DNA from: Chryseobacterium hagamense
Lineage (GTDB): Bacteria; Bacteroidota; Bacteroidia; Flavobacteriales; Weeksellaceae
Direction: 5' to 3'
Length of the DNA stretch: 64,000 bases
Assembly (NCBI RefSeq): GCF_007991455.1
Contig: NZ_BJYJ01000006.1
Span: 34,424-98,423, forward strand
Shown piece by piece: positions 36,932 through 44,171 of the stretch (within the stretch, counting starts at the first letter, position 1; the number at the start of each line of letters is the position of its first letter). The position numbers and the translations under genes are program-made. The notes under the pieces were generated by a model, which searched no databases, had not been told where the DNA came from, and was given only the letters and a program-made list of their open reading frames with translations.

Positions 36932-37278
36932 TGATGATTGTTGTATTCAAATATAAAAAATTGAAGCTGATTTTTTCGTCAAATCAATTTAAACCTTTTA
37001 TTTAAAACCAGAAGAAATAATAATAAAAGTCTCACGCTGATTTTATAGATTTTGCAGATGACTGGATGAGTTTAAATGCAAAGCTTCCGGGCATTTTTCT
37101 GATACGATGTTCAGATCCCCTGCGGGATGGCAAGTGGTGTATTATTGAACATCGCCTTTAACAAAAACCCCATTTAAACTTTCAAATAAAAATTAAGAAG
37201 AGGGATTAGTTATTGATTATAATCAGTTTAAAAACCGCATACTTTTTGGATAGGGTTTAGAAAATTAAAAATTTTATC
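36932..37278. other. Intergenic region with repeat words and a long-arm hairpin, no gene
   Basis: It holds AAGTCTCACGCTGATTTTAT and GATTTTGCAGAT (about 37,028-37,061), a type of repeat that I recall between Chryseobacterium genes. GATGTTCA (37106-37113) and TGAACATC (37146-37153) are exact inverted arms around a GC-richer core (CCCCTGCGGG). No coding frame is supported. Confidence 0.35.
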
Positions 37279-37425
37279 ATGAAAAAGTCATTCTTCCGCT
37301 TTTTGAATAGAATCAATAGAGCCGTGCTTCCGAAATTAAGTGATAAAGACCCCAATAAACTGACAAAATTTCAGAAAGGCATTCTGGCGTACCGCTATTT
37401 TGTCCTGATTCATTCGTTGGAATAA
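37279..37425 (+). CDS. Small 48-aa basic protein
   Basis: ATG 37279 to TAA 37425. The protein begins MKKSFFRFLNRINRAVLP, continues KLSDKDPNKLTKFQK and ends GILAYRYFVLIHSLE. It is basic, with an amphipathic helix at each end. I recall very similar short proteins in other Chryseobacterium genomes, sometimes labelled SsrA-binding, which this sequence does not support. The frame is clean and sits 3 bp from the convergent acyltransferase end. Function unknown. Confidence 0.65.
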   Translation: MKKSFFRFLNRINRAVLPKLSDKDPNKLTKFQKGILAYRYFVLIHSLE

Positions 37426-37428
37426 ATA

Positions 37429-38520
37429 CTATTTAATTTTTGAAATCAGCTTCCTGCAACTACTGTACAAAGGTTTTTCGATGAGGAGATAGATGATGAC
37501 AGAGCAAATCCAGAGGAGTACAAAGTTGCGGTCCGGCAAATAAATGTAGGACTTCAGCTTCATGTTGAAATAACTGAGATGGATCAGGTAAAAAACAAAT
37601 GAGGCATTTCCCAGAAGAATTGCTAGCCTGGAAGAGAGGATCTTCGAAACCCATGTTTTTTCGGTCATCAATCCCCAGAAAAAGAGAGCAATCGATACCG
37701 GTAAAAGAAACTCATGGATCAGTCTTCCTTCCCACTGCTCTACGCCGTGGATAAAATTATTCCGGGCAAAACAGGCAATGGCCACCGTAAAGACTGTCAT
37801 TCCGGTTCCACCGAAAAGCGTCGGCTTTTTTATTTTCTTCAAAAATTCCATTCCGGTCTGCTTCTTCATCAGATAAGCCAGCAGCATTCCGAAAAAGAAT
37901 TCACTGCTTCTCCCGAAAAAGGTACTGCCGATCATGAATTTCAGAGGATATAAAAAGCCTTCGGGGTTTCCGTTATACTCATGCCATCCGTAGCCTGTCC
38001 CCCAGCCCAGCAGGAAAAGTCCGGATAAGGACAAAAGGCAATACATCCAGTTTTTTTTAAGCAAGAGAAATAGAAGCGGAGCCAGCAGGTAAAAGCAGAA
38101 TTCTACCGTGAGCGACCAGGCCTGTACAATTCCCGAAACCGAATATTTCTCGAACAGGGAATACAAGAGGGAATACTGAAGGAAGTAGGTATCCACATCC
38201 TTGGAATATTTTACATCCAGGAAAAAAGCAGTAAGCAGAATCCAATACAACGGAAAGATCCGTGCAATGCGGAGCAACAGATACTTCAGGTAGGACTTCC
38301 CGGATTGCAAAGGAGAATCTTCGTACCGGTAAGCCAGTAAAAAACCGCTCAGCACAAAGAAAACGGTGACCCCGATATGCCACTCGCTGATAAAGCGCAT
38401 GATTTCAAACGGGAGGTCCCTGCGCCAGTATTTCCGGTTATGGTAAACGAAAACCATAATCGCCGCAATGGCACGCATCCCCGTCAGCGCATCAAATTTA
38501 TTTTTTCCGGTTGTATCCAA
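37429..38520 (-). CDS. Acyltransferase 3 family (OafA/YrhL-like) membrane protein
   Basis: 363 aa, about ten membrane helices. Seen: the diagnostic start FDALTGMRAIAAIMVFVYHNRKY with the catalytic His (residue 27) and the Arg (GMRAIAA), then WHIGVTVFFVLSGFLLAYRY. These proteins move acyl groups onto sugars of O-antigen, exopolysaccharide or peptidoglycan across the inner membrane. No SGNH periplasmic domain follows. There is no polysaccharide cluster around it, so the acceptor is unknown. Confidence 0.9.
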   Translation of the reverse strand: MDTTGKNKFDALTGMRAIAAIMVFVYHNRKYWRRDLPFEIMRFISEWHIGVTVFFVLSGFLLAYRYEDSPLQSGKSYLKYLLLRIARIFPLYWILLTAFFLDVKYSKDVDTYFLQYSLLYSLFEKYSVSGIVQAWSLTVEFCFYLLAPLLFLLLKKNWMYCLLSLSGLFLLGWGTGYGWHEYNGNPEGFLYPLKFMIGSTFFGRSSEFFFGMLLAYLMKKQTGMEFLKKIKKPTLFGGTGMTVFTVAIACFARNNFIHGVEQWEGRLIHEFLLPVSIALFFWGLMTEKTWVSKILSSRLAILLGNASFVFYLIHLSYFNMKLKSYIYLPDRNFVLLWICSVIIYLLIEKPLYSSCRKLISKIK

Positions 38521-38531
38521 AAGGTAAAAAA

Positions 38532-38560
38532 ATAAAAGGCTTACGGGATAAGCCTTTTAT
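38532..38560 (-). terminator. Terminator of the deoxyhypusine-synthase-like gene
   Basis: ATAAAAGGCTTA (38532-38543) pairs with TAAGCCTTTTAT (38549-38560), loop CGGGA. On the minus strand it is followed by TTTTTTT, so it ends transcription of the upstream gene. Confidence 0.8.
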
Positions 38561-38583
38561 ATAAATTTATAGTATTCTTTTTA

Positions 38584-39555
38584 TTAATTTTCAAGAATAT
38601 AAGAGAACATCAGTGGTGCGCAGATGGTGGCATCACTTTCAACGATAAATTTCGGTGTCGTGATATCCAGTTTCCCCCAGGTAATTTTCTCATTCGGAAC
38701 CGCTCCGGAATAAGATCCGTAAGAAGTGGTGGAATCTGAAATCTGGCAGAAATATGACCAGAACGGAATGTCATGCATTTCCATATCCTGATACAGCATC
38801 GGCACTACACAGATCGGGAAATCCCCGGCGATCCCTCCTCCGATCTGGAAGAAACCTACGCCTTTTCCGGCAGAGTTTTTCGTATACCAGTCGGCAAGGT
38901 ACGTCATATATTCGATTCCGGATTTCATCGTGGTCGCCTTAAGCTCTCCCTTGATGCAGTAAGAGGCGAAAATGTTCCCCATAGTAGAATCTTCCCATCC
39001 AGGTACAACGATCGGAAGGTTTTTCTCTGCTGCAGCAATCATCCATGAATTTTCTCTCGGGATTTCGTAATACTGCTCCAGAACCCCTGAAAGGATCATT
39101 TTATACATAAATTCATGCGGGAAATATCTTTCACCTTTTGCTTCGGCATCTTTCCAGATCTCAACGATATGTTTCTGCAGTCTTCTGAATGCTTCTTCTT
39201 CAGGAATACAGGTATCGGTTACCCGGTTCAGCCCTCTTTCCAGAAGGTCCCACTCGTCCTGAGCCGTAAGATCCCTGTAATGGGGAACTCTTTCATAATG
39301 GGAGTGCGCCACAAGGTTCATCAGGTCTTCCTCAAGGTTGGCGCCTGTACAGGAAATGAAATCCACTTTATTCTGGCGGATCATTTCGGCCAGGATTTTC
39401 CCAAGCTCAGCAGTAGACATGGCTCCTGCCAGCGTGATCATCATTTTCCCGCCGTCCTTCAGGTGGGCTACATATCCTTTGGAAGCATCCACCAAAGCTG
39501 CTGCGTTGAAGTGCAGGTAATACTTTTCTATGAATTCTGTTATCGGTTTGCTCAT
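38584..39555 (-). CDS. Deoxyhypusine synthase family protein
   Basis: 323 aa from ATG 39555 (MSKPITEFIEKYY). In archaea and eukaryotes DHS puts an aminobutyl group from spermidine on eIF5A; bacterial members mostly make homospermidine or related polyamines, since bacteria lack eIF5A. Seen: NAD-site segments ITLAGAMSTAELGKI, ISCTGANLEEDLMNLV, IVVPGWEDSTMG, GGGIAGDFPI, and the catalytic Lys in SGAVPNEKITWGKL (equivalent to the SGA..EAVSWGK of DHS). The catalytic residues are kept, so it is probably active. Single gene with terminator; the polyamine product cannot be told from sequence. Confidence 0.88.
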   Translation of the reverse strand: MSKPITEFIEKYYLHFNAAALVDASKGYVAHLKDGGKMMITLAGAMSTAELGKILAEMIRQNKVDFISCTGANLEEDLMNLVAHSHYERVPHYRDLTAQDEWDLLERGLNRVTDTCIPEEEAFRRLQKHIVEIWKDAEAKGERYFPHEFMYKMILSGVLEQYYEIPRENSWMIAAAEKNLPIVVPGWEDSTMGNIFASYCIKGELKATTMKSGIEYMTYLADWYTKNSAGKGVGFFQIGGGIAGDFPICVVPMLYQDMEMHDIPFWSYFCQISDSTTSYGSYSGAVPNEKITWGKLDITTPKFIVESDATICAPLMFSYILEN

Positions 39556-39582
39556 TTTTTTAAATTTGTGCAAAGATAAAAC

Positions 39583-40227
39583 TTAAAAACGGAATGTAGC
39601 GGCTGCGCTTAAAGAAAGTCTCGTTAAGCTTTCTTTCTGGTCATCGCCCAGTTCCACCGTCTGCCCGTTGTAGCTGAATTTGCTCAGCGTCCCTCCGGAA
39701 AGCCCCAACTTGGGCCCGATCAAAATATTTTTACTGATCTGGTACTGGTAGGCAAAATCCAGTTCGGCACCGAAAGCCGTTCCTTTTCCTTTGATGTTTT
39801 CCGTTTTGCTCGTGTAGGTCATTGCACCTAAAGCGGCAGACATAAAAAATTTATGTCTTGTTTCGTGGGCATCATTGGTTAAGGTAAGTTCCGGGCCGTA
39901 AAAATTGATATTGTCTTTTGTTGTAAGGTTGGCCGAAACCAAATTCCCCATATTATCGGCTACACTGAACCTTCCGCTCGTCGAAGCACTGTAATTGGAA
40001 TACTTAAAGCCGATCAGAAGTCCGGTTTTCACTTCATAACGTAAGGCAACATCGAAGTTTACCCCGCTTTTCAGTCCTTTCAAGTATTCTTTCTGGTCTC
40101 TGGAAAGATCCGGTGATGTCTTGGCAAGCCTCCAGGCATATCCTACGGATGGAGAAATCGAAATTTTCTGGGCAAAAGAAGCCATTGAAATGGAAAATAA
40201 ACCCAATGCGATAAGTTTTTTGATCAT
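39583..40227 (-). CDS. Outer-membrane beta-barrel protein
   Basis: 214 aa from ATG 40227, which sits directly before a signal peptide (MIKKLIALGLFSISMASFAQ). The 17-residue extension upstream lacks support. Mature text is alternating beta strands (KISISPSVGYAWRLA; VALRYEVKTGLLIGFKYSNY; GAELDFAYQYQISKNILIGPKLGLSG) and ends in a terminal SAAATFRF strand, the signature of BamA-inserted barrels. Function unknown. It ends 28 bp upstream of the DHS-like gene start on the same strand, so the two may share a transcript. Confidence 0.78.
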   Translation of the reverse strand: MIKKLIALGLFSISMASFAQKISISPSVGYAWRLAKTSPDLSRDQKEYLKGLKSGVNFDVALRYEVKTGLLIGFKYSNYSASTSGRFSVADNMGNLVSANLTTKDNINFYGPELTLTNDAHETRHKFFMSAALGAMTYTSKTENIKGKGTAFGAELDFAYQYQISKNILIGPKLGLSGGTLSKFSYNGQTVELGDDQKESLTRLSLSAAATFRF

Positions 40228-40329
40228 TAGTTCTAAAATTTGCCGCAAAAATAACACGAATCTGTGAATTGAGGGCATAAACGGAAAAATTTAACAGTTA
40301 AAATTATGTGAACTGAGACAAAAGCTGTT

Positions 40330-40375
40330 GAAGATGCCGGATGAAGGAAGCTGGATGATGGGCTGGAAGTTTTTT
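40330..40375. repeat. Intergenic repeat family A, weak copy 3
   Basis: About 45 bp of GATGCCGGATGAAGGAAGC- and GGCTGGAAGTTTT-like words resembling the copies at 15,050 and 29,023 but more diverged. Confidence 0.35.
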
Positions 40376-40424
40376 AGTATCGACAAGTCCTAAACATCAG
40401 ACCGCAGCCTTGTTTAAGGGCTCA

Positions 40425-40817
40425 TTAATATTTAAACTTTCTATTTTCTTTTTTATCGGACAATTTCTTTTTGGTATCCAGTCTTTTCTGCTTCTGGTTT
40501 CTGGAAGGTTTTGTGGCCAACCGTTTTTTTGGAATTATTAAAGACTGACTGACGATATCGAGAATTTTCTCAACGGCTTTGTTTTTATTGGCAAGCTGCG
40601 TCCTGCTTTCGGAAACGGTTAGAAACAATACGCCATCAGCATTGATCCTGTTTTTTAATTTAGTTTGAATTACATCTTTCTGATAGTCATTGAAAAATCC
40701 GGATTCCATGACATTCCAGAGAACCGTTACCGAAGTTTCGACTTTATTTACATTCTGCCCTCCTGCCCCACTGCTGCGGGAGGTTTTGAAACTGAGTTCC
40801 CTGGTGAAATCTTTCAT
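40425..40817 (-). CDS. arfB: Alternative ribosome-rescue factor ArfB
   Basis: 130 aa peptidyl-tRNA hydrolase that releases stalled ribosomes without a stop codon. Seen: the release-factor GGQ loop (GAGGQNVNKVET, Gln at residue 21), a short catalytic domain, then a Lys/Arg-rich tail (KRLATKPSRNQKQKRLDTKKKLSDKK) that enters the empty mRNA channel. Length is typical. menE ends 1 bp upstream, suggesting co-transcription. Confidence 0.93.
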   Translation of the reverse strand: MKDFTRELSFKTSRSSGAGGQNVNKVETSVTVLWNVMESGFFNDYQKDVIQTKLKNRINADGVLFLTVSESRTQLANKNKAVEKILDIVSQSLIIPKKRLATKPSRNQKQKRLDTKKKLSDKKENRKFKY

Positions 40818-40818
40818 T

Positions 40819-41853
40819 TTAATTTTTATGATTTAAAGTTTTTTTCAGCTTAATCCTATCCACTTTTCCGTTGGGTGTTCTGGGAATTTTTTCAATATAA
40901 ATAATCTCTTTGGGCTTATGAAACTTTTCGTGATACCCGACCGTAGATAATTTTTGCTTTAGCTCTTCCGACGAATTTCCTTCAATCACCAATGTCAGTT
41001 TCTGTCCCAAACTTTCATCGTCGATGCCCAAAAAGACCGCTTCGTTGCCAATTTCTTTCTTTACCAATGCTTCCAACTGCTCGGGAAAAATCTTTGCTCC
41101 TCCGGAATTGATGACGTTATCCACCCTTCCCAGAAACCGGAATTGATTCCCGTTTTTAATTTTAACTAAATCATTAGTCTGTAATATTTCGGAATTGACG
41201 CTGGGCGCAAATATTTTCAAACAGCCTCTTTCATCCCTGGAAATTTCTACATTTTCAAAAGTTTTAAAATAGTCTTCCGCCTGTGGAGCGATTTGCTTTA
41301 AAGCAATATGGGAAAGCGTTTCGGACATTCCATAAGTTTCGAAGATTCTGGCTGATGCACCGGATTCGGCCAAAGTTTGAAGGATTTTATTTTTAAGACT
41401 TTCGGAAACGGCTGCTCCTCCGATAATCAGGTTTTTAATCAGATGCAACTGATCCAGAGAGTTTTCTGCCTGTAGCGGCGTCATGGCACAGAAATCAACT
41501 TTCTGGTTTAACTGTTCAAGCGGCTTTACAGATGGATCAGCAATAATCAGTTTTAATTTTTTTTCAACAGACCGTACCACCATCATTTTTCCGGATATAT
41601 ATTCAACAGGAAGACAGATCAGCGCAGTATCCCCTTCTTTTAATCCCAGGAAATTACAGGTCATTTCTGCAGAATTGATCATTTTCTTTTTTTCGATTTC
41701 AAAAATCTTCGGCGTTCCTGTAGAACCGGATGTTTGTACCTTTACCGTTTTTGAATCCGAAAACCATTCATCCAGAAAATTCCGGATTTTAATTTCAAAT
41801 TCCGATTGGAAAGATAATTGATTCAAATTGAGATTCTTAAAATCGATCAGCAT
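40819..41853 (-). CDS. menE: O-succinylbenzoate-CoA ligase-like AMP-binding enzyme
   Basis: 344 aa from ATG 41853; the open frame continues to 41997 through the tRNA-Gln gene, so those residues are not protein. Seen: the AMP-binding P-loop TSGSTGTPKIFEIEKKKM, the central YGMSETLSHIALK, the hinge Asp in FLGRVDNVINSGGAKIFPEQLE, and the C-terminal Lys in PRTPNGKVDRIKLKK. It lacks a long N-terminal domain, as MenE of Flavobacteriia does. It acts in menaquinone synthesis. No other men gene is in the window, so the symbol rests on resemblance. Confidence 0.78.
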   Translation of the reverse strand: MLIDFKNLNLNQLSFQSEFEIKIRNFLDEWFSDSKTVKVQTSGSTGTPKIFEIEKKKMINSAEMTCNFLGLKEGDTALICLPVEYISGKMMVVRSVEKKLKLIIADPSVKPLEQLNQKVDFCAMTPLQAENSLDQLHLIKNLIIGGAAVSESLKNKILQTLAESGASARIFETYGMSETLSHIALKQIAPQAEDYFKTFENVEISRDERGCLKIFAPSVNSEILQTNDLVKIKNGNQFRFLGRVDNVINSGGAKIFPEQLEALVKKEIGNEAVFLGIDDESLGQKLTLVIEGNSSEELKQKLSTVGYHEKFHKPKEIIYIEKIPRTPNGKVDRIKLKKTLNHKN

Positions 41854-41952
41854 AAGGAGTGTTTCTAAAACTCCTGTAAATTTAAAAAAAAGTTTAAAAA
41901 GTATTTGCATGTGATAAAAAAAGCTGTAAATTTGCACCACTAAAACAAACAG

Positions 41953-42023
41953 AGACTCATGGTGTAGCGGTAACACTACTGATTTTGGTTCAGTCATCTG
42001 GGGTTCGAATCCCTGTGAGTCTA
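41953..42023 (+). tRNA. tRNA-Gln (anticodon UUG)
   Basis: Cloverleaf: acceptor AGACTCA (41953-41959) with TGAGTCT (42016-42022) and discriminator A; anticodon stem ACTGA/TCAGT with loop TTTTGGT giving UUG; T-arm with TTCGAAT. 71 nt without encoded CCA. A terminator follows. It lies 110 bp from the large minus-strand accessory block, a typical site for island integration. Confidence 0.95.
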
Positions 42024-42026
42024 CGG

Positions 42027-42056
42027 AAAACCATCCTTTTCAAGGGTGGTTTTTTT
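42027..42056 (+). terminator. Terminator of tRNA-Gln
   Basis: ACCATCC (42030-42036) pairs with GGGTGGT (42044-42050) including one G-T pair, then a run of T. Confidence 0.75.
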
Positions 42057-42081
42057 GTGTTTAATCGTGTTTAAAGCAAAA

Positions 42082-42109
42082 AAAGGTGCAGAAATTATTC
42101 TGCACCTTT
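42082..42109 (-). terminator. Terminator of the giant-protein operon
   Basis: AAAGGTGCAGAA (42082-42093) pairs perfectly with TTCTGCACCTTT (42098-42109), loop ATTA. Read on the minus strand it is followed by a T-run. It ends the five-gene-scale transcript from 57,187. Confidence 0.85.
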
Positions 42110-42132
42110 AGATGATTTTTATAAAACTTAAA

Positions 42133-42840
42133 TTAAAGCTGGGCTGCGCTGCTAACCGTAAGCTTCAGATCGCCTTCTCTTAATATCCCACCGTTTCCGA
42201 CATACATCGAATCGATCTTGAATGTTGAATAATACGTATCCGGTAATTTAAACCAAAGGTAAACATACTGATCCGAACCCACATACTGACCTGCCGTTAT
42301 GGCGGTAGAAATCGCTACGTGAGTTTTTTTATTAATGATATTTCCTGAAGGCTTATAACAATATCCCACCCAGGTAATATCGATAATATCCCCTTGCTGA
42401 TAATTATAGCCTGTAGCTCTCAAATGATACATGGCATGATGGGTATCGATCCTATATGGTAATCTGATATGGAAAATATTTGTTGTACTGGATACTGTGG
42501 TAAAGTACTTTAAGATTCCCTGTCTTGTGCTTCCCCGATCTTCAGAGCCTTCCAGATTCAGGACTACGTTTCCGGTCTGCCCGTTCACGGTCTGTACAAG
42601 GCTGTTCGGAATTCCCATATTGGTTTTGATATCCTGCAGGGAAATCTGCGCCACAATGGAGTTATCCATCCCTCTGAGCCTCAGATAACCGTTTTCGGTA
42701 TTGATATTATTGGTAATTCGTTTAAGTTCCGGACCACTTAAATGGGCATAGCTGTCCAAAAGATCTGCGAACTGAGCCTCTGTAGGTCTTTTTGTCGCTT
42801 TGAAATATTCTTTTAATTCCGGTATTGTTTTTTTAGGCAT
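42133..42840 (-). CDS. Fibre-like protein, small, with shared N-terminal module
   Basis: 235 aa, no signal peptide, function unknown. Residues 1-33 (KKTIPELKEYFKA, KRPTEAQF, DLLDSYAH) are a near copy of the start of the upstream 442-aa protein: about 26 of 33 positions match. After that the two diverge. The rest is beta-rich (NTENGYLRLRGMDNSIVAQISLQ; GNVVLNLEGSEDRGSTRQGILKYF; YWVYLW-type aromatic strands near the end), suggesting a trimeric-fibre or receptor-binding tip. It overlaps the 442-aa gene by 8 bp. The common N-terminal piece is probably a docking peptide for the same partner. Confidence 0.75.
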   Translation of the reverse strand: MPKKTIPELKEYFKATKRPTEAQFADLLDSYAHLSGPELKRITNNINTENGYLRLRGMDNSIVAQISLQDIKTNMGIPNSLVQTVNGQTGNVVLNLEGSEDRGSTRQGILKYFTTVSSTTNIFHIRLPYRIDTHHAMYHLRATGYNYQQGDIIDITWVGYCYKPSGNIINKKTHVAISTAITAGQYVGSDQYVYLWFKLPDTYYSTFKIDSMYVGNGGILREGDLKLTVSSAAQL

Positions 42841-44161
42841 TGGTATTATTTATTTTTGATTTTAATTGTTCTAATTCTTTGTGCTGGGCAATGGCATATA
42901 AAGTCAGTTCCTCAATTTTCTGAAGCAGTTTGATCTGGAATTCCCCAACCGTAACCCCATTCTCCGTCATTTCTTTCGCCGAAGGGATTTCCGGAAGATG
43001 CTGCTTTTCTGAAATGAATTTTTCCAAATCGTTTATTCCCCGCAGATTATAATCCTGAGCAAACACGAAATCGGCCGTAGGAGAAGCGGAGACTACAAAA
43101 TCTTTGGCTTCCACTTTCCCCTGAAAAGCAGCATTTCCGTTTGCAGCGAATCTGGCTTTTTCATTCCCATTAAATTTAATAGCATAAGCCGAAATATCAG
43201 TTGATCCACCCCTTACAATTCCAACATCACAATATTCATTGTACCATGTGTAACGGATGGCCGCATTCATTTTGTCTACGTAATTCGTAAATTGAACAAA
43301 TTGGATAGATTTCGGCTCGCTGTTCAGGAATTGGAGATGCAATTGGGATTGAGGATTATCAGTACCAATTCCTACATTTCCGCCATCTCTGTTGAATACC
43401 GTATTATTTCCAATCGGATTTACCTGTAAAGGAGCACCGGAATGGCTTTGAATCCATGAATATTGTGCATTGGATCCCATTCTTAAATTTGGGTTGGTGG
43501 CATCTCCCAACATCAGGCTTCCATACTGATTAGGCGTCGAAAAGGCAGAATTTACATGAAGCCTGGCCTCCGGGACTTTTGTTCCTATACCTACATTTTG
43601 ATTATAATTCACAAAATGTCTGCCTTGTCCGCTAATAGGTCTGTTGTAAAATCCTGACAGTGAGACCTTATCTATAACAAGTTCTCCAACACTCTGCTGG
43701 GATACTTTTACATTATAAGGATTTCCCGAAGACACCGTGTGGAATATTGTAATTTTATATTGGTTAATTACAGGATCCCATTCAAAATCCCCAATATAAA
43801 TATTATCCAGGATACTTCCCTCAGCTTCTACGATTCTTGACGTTGTGCCGTACCAGACTCCATTATCTGGATTAGCCCCTATCTGAAACTGTTTCTTAAT
43901 GATTCCTACACTGTTTTGGTATGCGTAAGAACCAACAATCTCAAGTGTAATAAATCCATTAATAAAATTGTTTCCAAATAATACATCGATGGCCTTATTG
44001 CTTTCATTATTCGGGAAGCTGAAATTTAAATCTGTGAAATCGTTGTTTAAATTTTTAGTATAATGTACATAGCTGTCCAGTAAATCTCCAAACTGCCCTT
44101 CCGTAGGTCTCTTTGCGGCTTTAAAATATTCTTTTAGCTGCGGTACTGTTTTTTTTGACAT
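42833..44161 (-). CDS. Tail-fibre-like protein with shared N-terminal module
   Basis: 442 aa, no signal peptide. Order: docking-like module (1-33, shared with the 235-aa gene), beta-rich region to about 180, two NVGIGT-x-P-x-LH motifs (about 190 and 264) of the kind seen in Bacteroidota tail-fibre-like proteins, more beta text, then a segment (ADFVFAQDYNLRGINDLEKFI, EKQHLPEIPSAKEM, EFQIKLLQKIEELTLY) that ends in a coiled coil. Such an end usually trimerises a fibre. The protein follows the 2055-aa gene by 10 bp, so it is in the same operon. No phage structural genes are nearby, so I read it as a fibre or adhesin of the locus rather than a prophage tail gene. Confidence 0.78.
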   Translation of the reverse strand: MSKKTVPQLKEYFKAAKRPTEGQFGDLLDSYVHYTKNLNNDFTDLNFSFPNNESNKAIDVLFGNNFINGFITLEIVGSYAYQNSVGIIKKQFQIGANPDNGVWYGTTSRIVEAEGSILDNIYIGDFEWDPVINQYKITIFHTVSSGNPYNVKVSQQSVGELVIDKVSLSGFYNRPISGQGRHFVNYNQNVGIGTKVPEARLHVNSAFSTPNQYGSLMLGDATNPNLRMGSNAQYSWIQSHSGAPLQVNPIGNNTVFNRDGGNVGIGTDNPQSQLHLQFLNSEPKSIQFVQFTNYVDKMNAAIRYTWYNEYCDVGIVRGGSTDISAYAIKFNGNEKARFAANGNAAFQGKVEAKDFVVSASPTADFVFAQDYNLRGINDLEKFISEKQHLPEIPSAKEMTENGVTVGEFQIKLLQKIEELTLYAIAQHKELEQLKSKINNTNA

Positions 44162-44171
44162 ATTACTGTTT

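Noticed and set aside
41854..41997. Extension of menE to 41997
   Set aside because: It would run through the tRNA-Gln gene antisense; ATG 41853 fits the family length.
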